From: Limnospira sp050045915
GTDB taxonomy: Bacteria; Cyanobacteriota; Cyanobacteriia; Cyanobacteriales; Microcoleaceae
NCBI GenBank assembly: GCA_050045915.1
Contig: JBNGCR010000063.1
Coordinates: 1 to 26,577 of the forward strand
Direction: 5' to 3'
DNA length: 26,577 nucleotides
Shown: positions 1-8,587 of the stretch, piece by piece
Position numbering within the stretch: position 1 is the first letter of the stretch
How the letters are laid out: every line of letters begins with the position of its first letter
The notes under the pieces: model-generated
What the model was told of the DNA's origin: nothing
What the model saw: only the letters and a program-made list of their open reading frames with translations
Databases searched by the model: none
Translations under genes and position numbers: made by a program

Positions 1-258
1 GATAATATGAACAAGTATTTGATATTCAAATGTTTGGAAGTTGCTTCGGGGCGATGGCGAGGGGCGATCGCAATTCAACTTTTGTCACATTCAATTTTGA
101 ATCGACCAGAATTATTATTTGAAATAGACAGTTTAAAAATTTTCATCAAAAGTTTGATTTTTTTTGCATTTTCAGACAAAAATGGCGAGCATTTTCTAAA
201 ATTATATAGCAAAAATAATTTGTTTGTGATTCCACAATACAGATCCAATCCGTTTTGA
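1..258 (+). CDS. Family 2 glycosyltransferase, C-terminal part only (cut by window edge)
   Basis: The reading frame is open from the first base, so only the last ~85 residues are present and the GT-A catalytic domain lies outside the window. Assignment rests on similarity of this tail to the C-terminal tails of the next two genes: the pattern YKYLxxKxLE, a short basic stretch, then an A-I-Q-L-L helix and a 'NxPxLL' element recurs in all of them. It is therefore the end of a fourth paralogue of the same family. It is notably AT-rich and Lys/Asn/Phe-rich near its end compared with its neighbours. It is followed after 30 bp by the next + strand gene, so co-transcription is likely. Substrate and linkage cannot be inferred. 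Confidence 0.75.
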   Translation, partial: DNMNKYLIFKCLEVASGRWRGAIAIQLLSHSILNRPELLFEIDSLKIFIKSLIFFAFSDKNGEHFLKLYSKNNLFVIPQYRSNPF

Positions 259-288
259 TTTAAATCACCATTGATCTAACTAAAAACC

Positions 289-1275
289 ATGCCTTTAATT
301 TCCATCATTATTCCGGTTTACAACGGCGAAAAAACAATCCGAGAAACGATCGCGTCTGTCTTAAATCAAACATTGACTGATTTTGAGTTACTCATTATCG
401 ACGATGGATCGACCGATTCGACATCGGCGATCGCTTCTAGTTTTACCGATCCCAGAATTAAACTGTTATCGTATCCAAATGCCGGTTTAGCCGCCAGTCG
501 CAATCGAGGGATTCGGGAATCCCAGGCAGAGTATATTTCCTTTATCGATGCGGATGACCTCTGGACTCCAGATAAGCTAGAATCCCAGTATCAAGCATTA
601 CGAGAACATCCAGAAGCTGCCCTCGCTTACAGTTGGACCGACTGCATTGATGAATCCGGAAATTTTTTTCGTCGTGGCAGTCATTTTACTGTCGATGGTA
701 ATGTTTATTCCTACATTCTCGTCAATAACTTTATTGAAAGCGGTTCTAATATTTTAGTTCATCGTCGTGCATTGCTCGAAGTGGGGTTATTTGACGAGTC
801 TTTGTCGGGTGCAGCAGACCGAGATTTGTGGATTCGGTTGGCGGCTCGCTATCCCTTCGTTGCAGTACCCAAAGTTCAAATTTTATACCGCATTTCCCCA
901 ACCTCCATGTCCGCCAATATCATCCGGCAGGCAAAAGAATCGACTGGAGTCATTCAAAGAGCTTACAGTCAAGCCCCCTCCTCCCTACAATATCTCAAAA
1001 AACACAGCCTTGCTAATATTTACAAATATCTGACCGTCAAAGCTCTCGAGGGGGAACCCGATCGCGGACGGGCGATATTTGCCGCCCAACTTCTCTACCA
1101 AGCCATTGTAAACGAGCCTTCACTCCTACAACATCGAGTCACAGTTCGTGCCTTACTCAAAATCCTCGCGATCGCTATTTTGCCCCAATCCCAAGCCCGG
1201 ATTCTTCTTGCCAGATACGGAAGAATCGATAATATTGGAGCTTTGATGATGCTGATCCGCACCGATCCCGAATAA
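289..1275 (+). CDS. Family 2 glycosyltransferase (GT-A fold)
   Basis: This 328-residue protein probably transfers a sugar from a nucleotide-sugar donor during synthesis of a surface or exported polysaccharide. It has the standard GT2 layout: an N-terminal strand IPVYNGE (residues 9-14), the nucleotide-binding DDGS at 38-41, RNRG at 71-74, and the metal-binding D-A-D-D at 87-90 followed by LWTP. The C-terminal ~100 residues form the family-specific tail shared with its neighbours. No transmembrane helix is obvious, so a soluble or peripheral enzyme is likely. It starts at an ATG with no clear Shine-Dalgarno sequence. It lies 30 bp after one paralogue and 36 bp before the next, suggesting a + strand operon of duplicated genes. 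Acceptor and donor are unknown. Confidence 0.9.
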   Translation: MPLISIIIPVYNGEKTIRETIASVLNQTLTDFELLIIDDGSTDSTSAIASSFTDPRIKLLSYPNAGLAASRNRGIRESQAEYISFIDADDLWTPDKLESQYQALREHPEAALAYSWTDCIDESGNFFRRGSHFTVDGNVYSYILVNNFIESGSNILVHRRALLEVGLFDESLSGAADRDLWIRLAARYPFVAVPKVQILYRISPTSMSANIIRQAKESTGVIQRAYSQAPSSLQYLKKHSLANIYKYLTVKALEGEPDRGRAIFAAQLLYQAIVNEPSLLQHRVTVRALLKILAIAILPQSQARILLARYGRIDNIGALMMLIRTDPE

Positions 1276-1311
1276 ACTGAATCTGTATCCTTTAAATTGA
1301 ACTCACTCTGT

Positions 1312-2307
1312 ATGCCAAAAATATCTGTTATCATCCCCGTTTACAACGGCGAAATGACCATCCGAGAAACGATCAAATCGGTCTTAAATCAAACTTTCAC
1401 GGACTTCGAGTTGATTGTCATCAACGATGGTTCGACCGATTCAACTTTAGACGCGATCGCCCAAATCTCAGACCCCAGATTGCAAACATTTTCTTATCCG
1501 AACGCCGGAGCCAATGTGAGTCGGAATCGAGGTCTGGCTAAATCTTCCGGTCAATATATTTCTTTTATCGATGCGGATGACCTCTGGACTCCTGATAAAT
1601 TAGAATCCCAATATCAAGCCCTGCAAGAGAACCCCGACGCGGGTCTCGCCTACAGTTGGACGGACTGCATCGACGAGTCGAGTCAATTTCTTCGCCCCGA
1701 TAGTCGTGCGACTTTTTCCGGAGATGTTCTCGCTCCCATGCTGCTGGCCTACTTCCTATCTAACGGTTCTAATCCTCTCATTAGAAGGCAAGTTTTTCTG
1801 GAATTGGGAGGTTTTGATGAAACTCTCACTTTCGCCCAAGATTGGGAAATGTATCTCCGAGTTGCCCGCCACTATCCCTTTGCTGTCGTTCCCAAACCCC
1901 AAGTCCTCTATCGTCAATCTGCCAGTGCGATGTCTATGAATGTTGTCAAGAAAGAAGTTGCTGTCATCCAGGTCATCAATCGTGCTTTTGACCAGGCTCC
2001 CGAGTCTTTACAATATCTCAAACCTAGAAGTTTGGGGAACTTTTACAAATATCAGACTGTCAAAGCTTTGGAAGGAACGTCTACTCGGAAACGGGGAATT
2101 TCCGGTTTTCGATTCTACTTGAATGCTCTACGCAATGATCGCAATTTGCTGACGGCTCCTGTCACCCTAAAAGTTCTTTATAAAGCGGCTGTTATCAGTT
2201 TATTCTCACCCCCCATCGCCCAAAATATTCTCGCCAAAACCCCGAAACTTTCCAATACCAGCACCTTGCTCGGATATATCAATCTCGATACCTCACGATC
2301 GCCGTAA
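1312..2307 (+). CDS. Family 2 glycosyltransferase (GT-A fold), paralogue of the preceding gene
   Basis: The product has 331 residues and aligns end to end with the upstream gene. It has IPVYNGE near the N-terminus, NDGS at 38-41 (Asn replaces the first Asp of the neighbour's DDGS), RNRG at 71-74 and DADDLWTPDKLESQYQAL from residue 87. I chose the ATG at 1312 over an upstream in-frame TTG at 1297 because MPxIS then aligns with the start of the neighbouring paralogue. The nucleotide sequence around the DADD motif is almost identical between the two genes, showing recent duplication or gene conversion. Its 3' end overlaps the oppositely oriented next gene by 15 bp. Substrate is unknown. Confidence 0.9.
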   Translation: MPKISVIIPVYNGEMTIRETIKSVLNQTFTDFELIVINDGSTDSTLDAIAQISDPRLQTFSYPNAGANVSRNRGLAKSSGQYISFIDADDLWTPDKLESQYQALQENPDAGLAYSWTDCIDESSQFLRPDSRATFSGDVLAPMLLAYFLSNGSNPLIRRQVFLELGGFDETLTFAQDWEMYLRVARHYPFAVVPKPQVLYRQSASAMSMNVVKKEVAVIQVINRAFDQAPESLQYLKPRSLGNFYKYQTVKALEGTSTRKRGISGFRFYLNALRNDRNLLTAPVTLKVLYKAAVISLFSPPIAQNILAKTPKLSNTSTLLGYINLDTSRSP

Positions 2308-3237
2308 TTTTGACAACACCGATTCCGCATAGGTTGATGGTAGGAACGCCATGACTCCGCCTTTGATCGCCATTGTCAAAACAAATTTGAACTGCGATCG
2401 CAACTCTGGTTCGCAGCGGATATAATCCCACAATAATCCGAAAGCCTGTCGTCCTTTTTCGGGGGTGGGTTGACCTTCCAAACTCTTACACAACAGATAT
2501 TTGTATATATTGGCTTGACTGGCTTTTTTTAAATGCTGTAAAGAAGCCGGAGATCGAGCAAATGCTCGCTCGGTGACTTCCAGACATTCTCGTTTGTGCA
2601 ATTCAATTTGAGCCGACATTGCCGTACTCGAAATTCGGTGAAAAACCTGACTCTCGGGGACGGCAACAAATGGATATCGAACTGCCAAGCGCAACCACAG
2701 ATCCCACTCTCCCGAAGAATCGATACTGGGGTCAAATCCCCCCACTTCATCCAACGCGACTTTGCGAATTAATGGATTGGATGCCGTATCCAAAAAATTA
2801 TCCACCAGCAACTTCGGGTAAACATTTCCCGTCCAAGATAAATGTCGCCCCATCGCGATGACGTTCCCGGAATCATCGCAGTGATCCGTCCAACTGTACG
2901 CCAGGGCGGCATCCGGATGCTCCTGTAAGGCTCGTAACTGAGATTCTAACTTCTCCGGACTCCAGAGATCGTCGTGGTCTAGAAATGCGATAAACTCCCC
3001 TCTTGCCTGTTCCAATCCCCGATTTCGACTCGTTGAAACCCCGGCGTTTGGATAGGGTAAAATTTGAATCCGAGGATCATTAATTTGAGAGATAATTTCG
3101 ACCGTTTTATCTTGAGAACCGTCGTCAATCACAATCAGTTCCCAATCAGTATGGGTTTGATTTAAAATTGATTGAATGGTCAATTGAATGCTTTTTTCAG
3201 AATTATAAGTTGGAATGACTACAGATATATATGCCAT
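2293..3237 (-). CDS. Family 2 glycosyltransferase (GT-A fold), inverted paralogue
   Basis: This 314-residue protein belongs to the same paralogous family as the three + strand genes it faces. It has IPTYNSE, DDGS at 38-41, YPNAG then RNRG at 71-74, and the metal-binding D-H-D-D at 87-90 followed by LWSPEKLESQ; the tail has the shared NIYKYLxxKxLEG pattern. His in place of Ala inside the D-x-D-D motif is a normal GT2 variation. It is convergent with, and overlaps by 15 bp, the gene ending at 2307; both stops lie beside a CGATCG. There is no clear ribosome binding site, and the upstream DNA is very AT-rich. The opposite orientation of a close paralogue suggests an inverted duplication. Confidence 0.9.
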   Translation of the reverse strand: MAYISVVIPTYNSEKSIQLTIQSILNQTHTDWELIVIDDGSQDKTVEIISQINDPRIQILPYPNAGVSTSRNRGLEQARGEFIAFLDHDDLWSPEKLESQLRALQEHPDAALAYSWTDHCDDSGNVIAMGRHLSWTGNVYPKLLVDNFLDTASNPLIRKVALDEVGGFDPSIDSSGEWDLWLRLAVRYPFVAVPESQVFHRISSTAMSAQIELHKRECLEVTERAFARSPASLQHLKKASQANIYKYLLCKSLEGQPTPEKGRQAFGLLWDYIRCEPELRSQFKFVLTMAIKGGVMAFLPSTYAESVLSKLRRS

Positions 3238-3276
3238 GATTTTTAAATTATTTTAATGCTCAAGATTTAAGGATAA

Positions 3277-4206
3277 TCATATCTTATTCAAGTAATAATA
3301 TATGGGGCTGATCGCACTCGCCCAGAAAAAATTAAGTTCGCAAGCATTTGCCAAGTCTGATTTGACTTTTGTTTTGTGTTTTTTTAAATGTAAAATAACT
3401 CTCTTAAACCCTCCAAACATGACTCGGAAAAATAAGAGGAATTTTTGCCACAAATTTTTTGCCAAAATGACTCGAAAGCCAAACGTATACAAACCGTAGC
3501 GGTAGGCTAAAGAAAGCACATATTTTTTTTCCAATCTTTCTGGAGGAATTAAATGATCGACGTGCAGGGTTGGATTGTACCAGATTTCCCAGCCATTTTT
3601 ATAGAGATAAAGGGAGAGTTCATAATCATTGTCTCCTCGACTGATAGAAGCGATACACTCGAGATCGATACTCTCTAACAACGCTTTTCGGCGAAGGACT
3701 AACCCGGCACCGGATGGCAGTTGTAACAACTCCGGATTGAACCGAAATGGTTGTTCGTCACTTTCCCGCATTGCCAAAACGAGATGTTCAATTCTTTTAA
3801 AATTTTCGGGGGGTTCTGTTTGATATACCGCATGAATTTGCCCGCCATAAATACCGGCTTTTGGATATTGATTTCCGAATAAGTAAGCCTGCAAAACCCA
3901 ATCCGAGTTGGGAAAATTATCATCATCTAAAAATCCGATGAACTGACCTTCGGTTTCTTCAATTCCCCTCGTGCGGGCATATGTGAGTCCCTGTCGCCGT
4001 TCAAAAACGTATTTTAAAGGGACTTGTAGGTTCCAGGTTGATTGCAATTCTCGAACGACTTTTGCCGTCTCGTCACTGCTATTATTATCGACGACCAGAA
4101 TTTCCCAGTCTATTTCCTCCGTCCCGGTTTGCGATCGCAATTTTTCCAGCACTCCGGGCAACTGTTTGGCACCATTGTAGGTGGGAATCACTACCGAAAA
4201 ATCCAT
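3277..4206 (-). CDS. Family 2 glycosyltransferase, HpsE-like
   Basis: This 309-residue protein belongs to a different GT2 subfamily from the genes at 1-3237. It has VVIPTYNG, then VVDNNSSDET (about 38-47), and F-L-D-D-D at 92-96. A GAGLVLRRKALLE segment and an 'NGWEIWYNPTLHVDHLIP' stretch before a basic C-terminal region are typical of cyanobacterial HpsE-type glycosyltransferases, which act in hormogonium or gliding-associated polysaccharide synthesis. It starts 17 bp after the stop of the next HpsE-like gene, so the two are probably co-transcribed. It is AT-richer and more diverged from the HpsE pattern than its neighbour. The subfamily is recognised from memory; the sugar transferred is unknown. 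Confidence 0.85.
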   Translation of the reverse strand: MDFSVVIPTYNGAKQLPGVLEKLRSQTGTEEIDWEILVVDNNSSDETAKVVRELQSTWNLQVPLKYVFERRQGLTYARTRGIEETEGQFIGFLDDDNFPNSDWVLQAYLFGNQYPKAGIYGGQIHAVYQTEPPENFKRIEHLVLAMRESDEQPFRFNPELLQLPSGAGLVLRRKALLESIDLECIASISRGDNDYELSLYLYKNGWEIWYNPTLHVDHLIPPERLEKKYVLSLAYRYGLYTFGFRVILAKNLWQKFLLFFRVMFGGFKRVILHLKKHKTKVKSDLANACELNFFWASAISPIYYYLNKI

Positions 4207-4223
4207 GATTTACCGCGCCCTCA

Positions 4224-5171
4224 TTATTTTTTAAAGGAGAGTTTCCAGAGATAAAACGGACTGACAAGACTGCTGCGGAGGAACTCCATTTCACAGGCCG
4301 CTACTGTATCACTTTTTAAAAGCTTTCGATTCTTGATAAAGTAAGCAATTGCTTGCTCTAAGTCCTTCAACCATCCCAAAGGAAATAAAAGAGGTCTTTG
4401 CCAAGGTTTGCAACGCAACATTCGGATATAATGTCGAGCCAGCCCCGTGCTCCGAACCAGATAAAGTAAATAATCACGTTCCAAACGTTGGCGGGGGATT
4501 TGGTGATATAAATGCATATCGGAGTTGTACCATACCTCCCAACCGGCATTTTGAATGTAAAGCACCACTTCCAAATCTTCACTATTCAAAATCGATCGCT
4601 CCGAACGGCCGCTTAAAAAAGGTTGCTCCGGAACATTTTCCTGCCAAGCCTGCTTGCGAACGACCAAACCCGCCGATGGCGGTAACATTTTCATTTTTGG
4701 CTTGTACAAATGAGGCTGGGAACCTCGCTCTGTAATTGCAAAAAAACTGGCGATTCGCTCGAATCCTTGGGGGGGGTCAACCTCATAAACGCCATGAATT
4801 TGGCTTCCGTAGGCGCCGGCTTTGGGATGTTCCTTGGCAAATTGAAAAGCAGCCGCAACCCAGTCCGATCGCGGAATCGTGTCATCGTCCAAAAACCCCA
4901 CGAGTGGCGCGGCTGATTCTTCGATCGCTCTTTTTCGTGCAAAAGCAGCCCCTTGTTGCGTTTCCAAACAGTACCGCAACGGAACATCGGACAACCAATT
5001 CTGCTGATACCGTCTGACAACTTCTGCCGTGCCGTCGGAACTGTTGTTGTCCACCACCAAAACTTCCCAGGCGATCGCATCTGTTCCCGTTTGCGATCGC
5101 AGCTTTTCCAACACCTCCGGCAAACGCTTTTCGCCGTTATAGGTGGGAATCGCCACCGTCAAATCCAGCAT
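4224..5171 (-). CDS. hpsE: Family 2 glycosyltransferase, HpsE-type
   Basis: The product has 315 residues. VAIPTYNGE near the N-terminus, VVDNNSSDGTAEVV at 39-52, F-L-D-D-D at 93-97, the stretch around AGAYGSQIHGVYEVDPP, GLVVRKQAW and a basic C-terminus ending in SPFYLWK match the pattern I recognise as the HpsE glycosyltransferase of the hormogonium polysaccharide pathway. I chose the ATG at 5171 because GGAGG lies 6 bases upstream and the protein then starts MLDLTVAIPTYNG; an upstream TTG overlapping the clpB stop has no such support. It follows clpB by 41 bp on the same strand and may be read through from it. The symbol is given on family resemblance; several paralogues of this family usually occur per genome. 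Confidence 0.85.
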   Translation of the reverse strand: MLDLTVAIPTYNGEKRLPEVLEKLRSQTGTDAIAWEVLVVDNNSSDGTAEVVRRYQQNWLSDVPLRYCLETQQGAAFARKRAIEESAAPLVGFLDDDTIPRSDWVAAAFQFAKEHPKAGAYGSQIHGVYEVDPPQGFERIASFFAITERGSQPHLYKPKMKMLPPSAGLVVRKQAWQENVPEQPFLSGRSERSILNSEDLEVVLYIQNAGWEVWYNSDMHLYHQIPRQRLERDYLLYLVRSTGLARHYIRMLRCKPWQRPLLFPLGWLKDLEQAIAYFIKNRKLLKSDTVAACEMEFLRSSLVSPFYLWKLSFKK

Positions 5172-5212
5172 CACTCGCCTCCGATTTTTAGGATGACCTG
5201 GCCTTCGAGGGT

Positions 5213-7984
5213 TCAACTGTCGTCACTCTTTCCAGTCGTCGCGACGGGTTCGGCCGTCACTTCAACCGGGTCGGATGGCACCTCAGATTCGATCGCCGGA
5301 GAACTAAAAATGAGTTCCCCATCGCCCAAATCCACACCGATCGTATCCCCGGACATGAACTTCTGTTCCAAAATCAGGTTCGCGATCGGATTTTCCAGTT
5401 CCCGCTGAATAGCCCGCTTCAGGGGTCGGGCGCCATACACCGGATCGTAACCCACATCCGCCACATAATCCAACGCCTTCGGCGACAACTCCAGACCAAT
5501 TTTTTGGTCGGCCAGGAGCCGCTGCACCCGCCGCATCTGGATCGCGACGATATCCCGCAACTGGGCCTTGCTCAGGGTGTGGAACAGGATCATCTCGTCC
5601 ACCCGGTTAAGAAACTCGGGTCGGAAGTGCGATCGCAGCGCCTGCATCACCCGGTCGTACATCTCATCGTAGCGGGAATCATCCCCCGCCACATCCAATA
5701 TATACTCCCCGCCGATGTTGCTCGTCATCACGATCACCGTGTTGCGGAAATCCACCACCCGTCCCTGGCTGTCGGTGATGCGGCCGTCGTCCAACACCTG
5801 CAACAGGATGTTGAACACGTCGGGATGGGCCTTTTCCACCTCGTCGAACAAAATCACCGAATAGGGGTGACGCCGCACCGCCTCGGACAACTGCCCCCCC
5901 TCATCGTAGCCCACATATCCCGGAGGCGCCCCCACCAGGCGGGAGACGGCGTGTTTCTGCATATATTCCGACATATCGATGCGGATCATCGCCTCTTCGC
6001 TGTCGAACAGGAATTCTGCCAGGGCCCGGGCCAGCTCGGTTTTTCCCACCCCCGTCGGCCCCATGAACAGGAAGGAGCCGATGGGGCGTCCGGGGTCCTT
6101 CATCCCCGCCCGGGCCCGGCGGATCGCCGCGGCCACCGCCGCCACGCCCTCCTCCTGGCCGATGACCCGCTGGTGCAGGTGGCTCTCCAACTGCAACAAT
6201 TTTTGTCGCTCTGACTGCAACAGGCGGTTGACGGGGATGCCGGTCCACTTGGCGACGATCGCGGCGATATCGGCTTCCGTCACCTGTTCCCGCAGCAGGG
6301 AAGACCCCTGGGCCTGCAATTTCAACAATTCCGCCTCCCGGGCCTCGCGATCGCGGTGTAACGTCTCCAGTTGCCCGTATTTCAACTGGGCGGCTTTATT
6401 AAGGTCGTAGGCCCGCTCCGCCTGCTCGATGAGCACCCGCAGTTTCTCTTCCTCTTCCTTGAGGCGGTTGATCTCGTCGAGGAGTTCCTTTTCCCCCTTC
6501 CACTGGGAGGACAGGTGTTCCTGCTTGGCTTTGAGGGCCTCGATTTCTTCCCGGATGCGATCGAGGCGGACGCCCAAGCCGACGTCGGCGGTGCCCCGGG
6601 CTTCCCCGTCTCCCTTGCTTTCCCCTTCCACGGAGAGTTTTTCCATCTCCAACTGCATCAGGCGGCGCTCGATCTGCTCCAACTCCACCGGCTTGGAGGT
6701 GATCTCCATTTTCAACTGGGCCGCGGCTTCGTCCACCAGGTCGATCGCCTTGTCGGGGAGGAAGCGATCGCTGATATACCGGGCCGACAGCATCGCCGCC
6801 GCTACCAATGCGGAATCGGTAATTTTCACCCCGTGGTGGCGCTCGTAGCGGTCTTTGAGCCCCCGCAGGATCGACACCGTATCTTCCGGACTGGGTTGAT
6901 CGACGTAAATCTGCTGGAACCGCCGCTCCAGGGCCGGATCTTTTTCGATGTGCTTGCGATACTCATCCACGGTGGAGGCGCCAATGCAGCGCAGTTCGCC
7001 CCGGGCCAACATGGGTTTGAGGAGGTTTCCGGCGTCCATCCCCGAGCCACTGCCCCCCGATCCGGCGCCGACGACGGTGTGCAATTCGTCGATAAATAGG
7101 ACAATTTGACCCTCGGAGTGGGTGACTTCCCGCAGCACCGATCGCAGCCGTTCTTCAAATTCGCCCCGCAGCTTGGCCCCGGCGATCAGGCTGCCCATGT
7201 CCAGGGAAATCAACTGGCGGTTTTTCAGGGATTCGGGCACGTCCCCGTTGACGATGCGCTGGGCCAACCCCTCCGCGATCGCCGTTTTCCCCACCCCCGG
7301 CTCCCCGATCAGCACCGGGTTATTTTTCGTCCGCCGGGACAGGCAACTGACGACCCGGCGAATTTCCTCGTCCCGGCCGATCACGGGGTCCAGTTTCCCG
7401 GCTTTCGCCAATTCCGTCAGATCCCGGCCGTAGCGGCCGAGGGCGTCGTAGCTATTTTCGGGGGTCTGATTTTCCACTTTGGCACTGCCCCGCAAATTTT
7501 TGATCGCCGCCTCCAATTTTTGGCGGACCGGAGCCTGGGAGCCGTTGTTGGGGCGATCGAACCCGGGGCGCCCGGGCCGTCTGGATTGCTGGCCCCCGCC
7601 GCCCAAAATTCGCCGTCCGACGCGGGTATCTTCCCCGATGGCGATGACCATGTGTTCGACGGAGATGTAGCCGTCCTGCCAAGCGGCCCGCGTCTCTTCC
7701 GCCACGTCCAGCATCATTTCTAGGTCGCGCCCCAGGTAGAGGTGTTCGATGGTTCCGACCCGAGGTTGGCGTTTGGTGAAGGCTTCCAATTGCTGGAGCA
7801 CCTGTTCGGGGTCGAAGCCGGCGCGCCCCAAAATGTTGCTGGCGAGTCCGTTTTGCTCCAACAGGGCGATCGCGACGTGCTCGACTTCTAAATGTTGGTT
7901 CTGGAAGCGGCGGGCCACATCTTGGGACTTGACGATCGCTTCCCAGGCCTGATCGGTAAATTTGCTCGGGTCAGTCGGTTGCAT
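5213..7984 (-). CDS. clpB: ATP-dependent protein disaggregase ClpB (Hsp104 family)
   Basis: ClpB forms a cytoplasmic hexamer that, with DnaK, pulls polypeptides out of aggregates after heat or other stress. The 923 residues show the full architecture: an N-terminal Clp repeat domain (1-125); a Gly/Arg/Pro-rich linker (128-153); NBD1 with Walker A GEPGVGKT at 227-234, Walker B ending at D299-E300 and an arginine-finger segment ALERRF at 351; the coiled-coil middle domain (about 425-560); and NBD2 with Walker A GPTGVGKT at 642-649 and Walker B around FDE 713-715. It is longer than the usual ~860-880 residues because of the linker and an acidic Thr/Glu/Val tail (about 893-923). Cyanobacteria commonly carry two ClpB proteins; which one this is cannot be decided here. 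No CIRCE element is visible upstream. It is GC-richer than the glycosyltransferase block downstream. Confidence 0.97.
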   Translation of the reverse strand: MQPTDPSKFTDQAWEAIVKSQDVARRFQNQHLEVEHVAIALLEQNGLASNILGRAGFDPEQVLQQLEAFTKRQPRVGTIEHLYLGRDLEMMLDVAEETRAAWQDGYISVEHMVIAIGEDTRVGRRILGGGGQQSRRPGRPGFDRPNNGSQAPVRQKLEAAIKNLRGSAKVENQTPENSYDALGRYGRDLTELAKAGKLDPVIGRDEEIRRVVSCLSRRTKNNPVLIGEPGVGKTAIAEGLAQRIVNGDVPESLKNRQLISLDMGSLIAGAKLRGEFEERLRSVLREVTHSEGQIVLFIDELHTVVGAGSGGSGSGMDAGNLLKPMLARGELRCIGASTVDEYRKHIEKDPALERRFQQIYVDQPSPEDTVSILRGLKDRYERHHGVKITDSALVAAAMLSARYISDRFLPDKAIDLVDEAAAQLKMEITSKPVELEQIERRLMQLEMEKLSVEGESKGDGEARGTADVGLGVRLDRIREEIEALKAKQEHLSSQWKGEKELLDEINRLKEEEEKLRVLIEQAERAYDLNKAAQLKYGQLETLHRDREAREAELLKLQAQGSSLLREQVTEADIAAIVAKWTGIPVNRLLQSERQKLLQLESHLHQRVIGQEEGVAAVAAAIRRARAGMKDPGRPIGSFLFMGPTGVGKTELARALAEFLFDSEEAMIRIDMSEYMQKHAVSRLVGAPPGYVGYDEGGQLSEAVRRHPYSVILFDEVEKAHPDVFNILLQVLDDGRITDSQGRVVDFRNTVIVMTSNIGGEYILDVAGDDSRYDEMYDRVMQALRSHFRPEFLNRVDEMILFHTLSKAQLRDIVAIQMRRVQRLLADQKIGLELSPKALDYVADVGYDPVYGARPLKRAIQRELENPIANLILEQKFMSGDTIGVDLGDGELIFSSPAIESEVPSDPVEVTAEPVATTGKSDDS

Positions 7985-8090
7985 TGCTTACAGTGTTTGG
8001 GGATCGAAATTCAATCGGTTCTGATATCAATTCTTCGGGGTTCGATCTTCGCGGTCAACCCCGGAGGGGCATTGAAAAGCGGGAGTCGGA

Positions 8091-8117
8091 GAATTGATAA
8101 TTGTCAATTATCAATTC
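8091..8117. promoter_or_regulatory. 27-bp perfect palindrome between gloA and clpB
   Basis: The arms GAATTGATAATTG (8091-8103) and CAATTATCAATTC (8105-8117) are perfect reverse complements around a single central T. It lies 13 bp past the gloA stop and about 106 bp before the clpB start. It could be a transcription-factor operator for clpB, part of a gloA terminator (no T-run follows), or a dispersed palindromic repeat. The structure is certain; the function is not. Confidence 0.55.
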
Positions 8118-8129
8118 CCCAGTTGGCTC

Positions 8130-8567
8130 TTAGCTCGACTGGCCGGCGGCTACCGGATCTTCTTTCTGTTCGCTGCGGCCCTGGGTTCCCAGTTGAATCA
8201 GTTCGATTTTATACCCATCCGGGTCTTGCACGAAAGCGATCACGGTTGTTCCGTGCTTCATGGGGCCGGGTTCTCGGGTAATTGTACCCCCCGCCGCCCG
8301 GATTTGCTCGCAGGTGCCGTAAATATCATCCACACCGATGGCGATATGGCCGTAGCCGTCCCCGAGGTCGTAGCTCTCAACGCCCCAGTTGTAGGTCAGT
8401 TCGATAACGGTATGATCCGCCTCGTCCCCGTAGCCCACGAACGCCAGGGTAAACTTTCCGCCGGGATAATCTTTCTGGCGCAGCAGTTTCATCCCCAGGA
8501 TATCACAGTAAAATTTCAGCGACTCGTCCAAGTTGCCGACCCGCAGCATCGTGTGTAGAAGTCTCAT
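8130..8567 (-). CDS. gloA: Lactoylglutathione lyase (glyoxalase I)
   Basis: GloA isomerises the hemithioacetal of methylglyoxal and glutathione to S-lactoylglutathione, the first step of methylglyoxal detoxification in the cytoplasm. The 145-residue product has the four metal ligands of the E. coli-type Ni-dependent enzyme at the same numbering: His5, Glu56, His74 and Glu122. The motifs GYGHIAIGVDD and DPDGYKIELIQ are characteristic. I chose the ATG at 8567 rather than an upstream in-frame start because the perfect ribosome binding site AAAGGAGGAG (8578-8587) precedes it at 10 bases. The C-terminal ~18 residues (RSEQKEDPVAAGQSS) extend beyond the E. coli protein and look disordered. It is upstream of clpB on the same strand with 145 bp between. 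Confidence 0.96.
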   Translation of the reverse strand: MRLLHTMLRVGNLDESLKFYCDILGMKLLRQKDYPGGKFTLAFVGYGDEADHTVIELTYNWGVESYDLGDGYGHIAIGVDDIYGTCEQIRAAGGTITREPGPMKHGTTVIAFVQDPDGYKIELIQLGTQGRSEQKEDPVAAGQSS

Positions 8568-8577
8568 GGGATGGGTT

Positions 8578-8587
8578 CTCCTCCTTT
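8578..8587 (-). promoter_or_regulatory. Strong Shine-Dalgarno site of gloA
   Basis: The minus strand reads AAAGGAGGAG ten bases before the ATG at 8567. This fixes the gloA start at the residue that aligns with E. coli GloA and rules out a 12-residue longer product. Confidence 0.85.

Noticed and set aside
5504..7723. Long plus-strand open frames (up to ~240 codons) opposite clpB
   Set aside because: They are antisense to a clearly intact clpB, with His/Pro/Arg-rich compositions typical of reversed GC-rich coding sequence and no family motifs.
7985..8129. CIRCE heat-shock operator upstream of clpB
   Set aside because: No TTAGCACTC / GAGTGCTAA inverted repeat is present; the only strong palindrome has an unrelated sequence.
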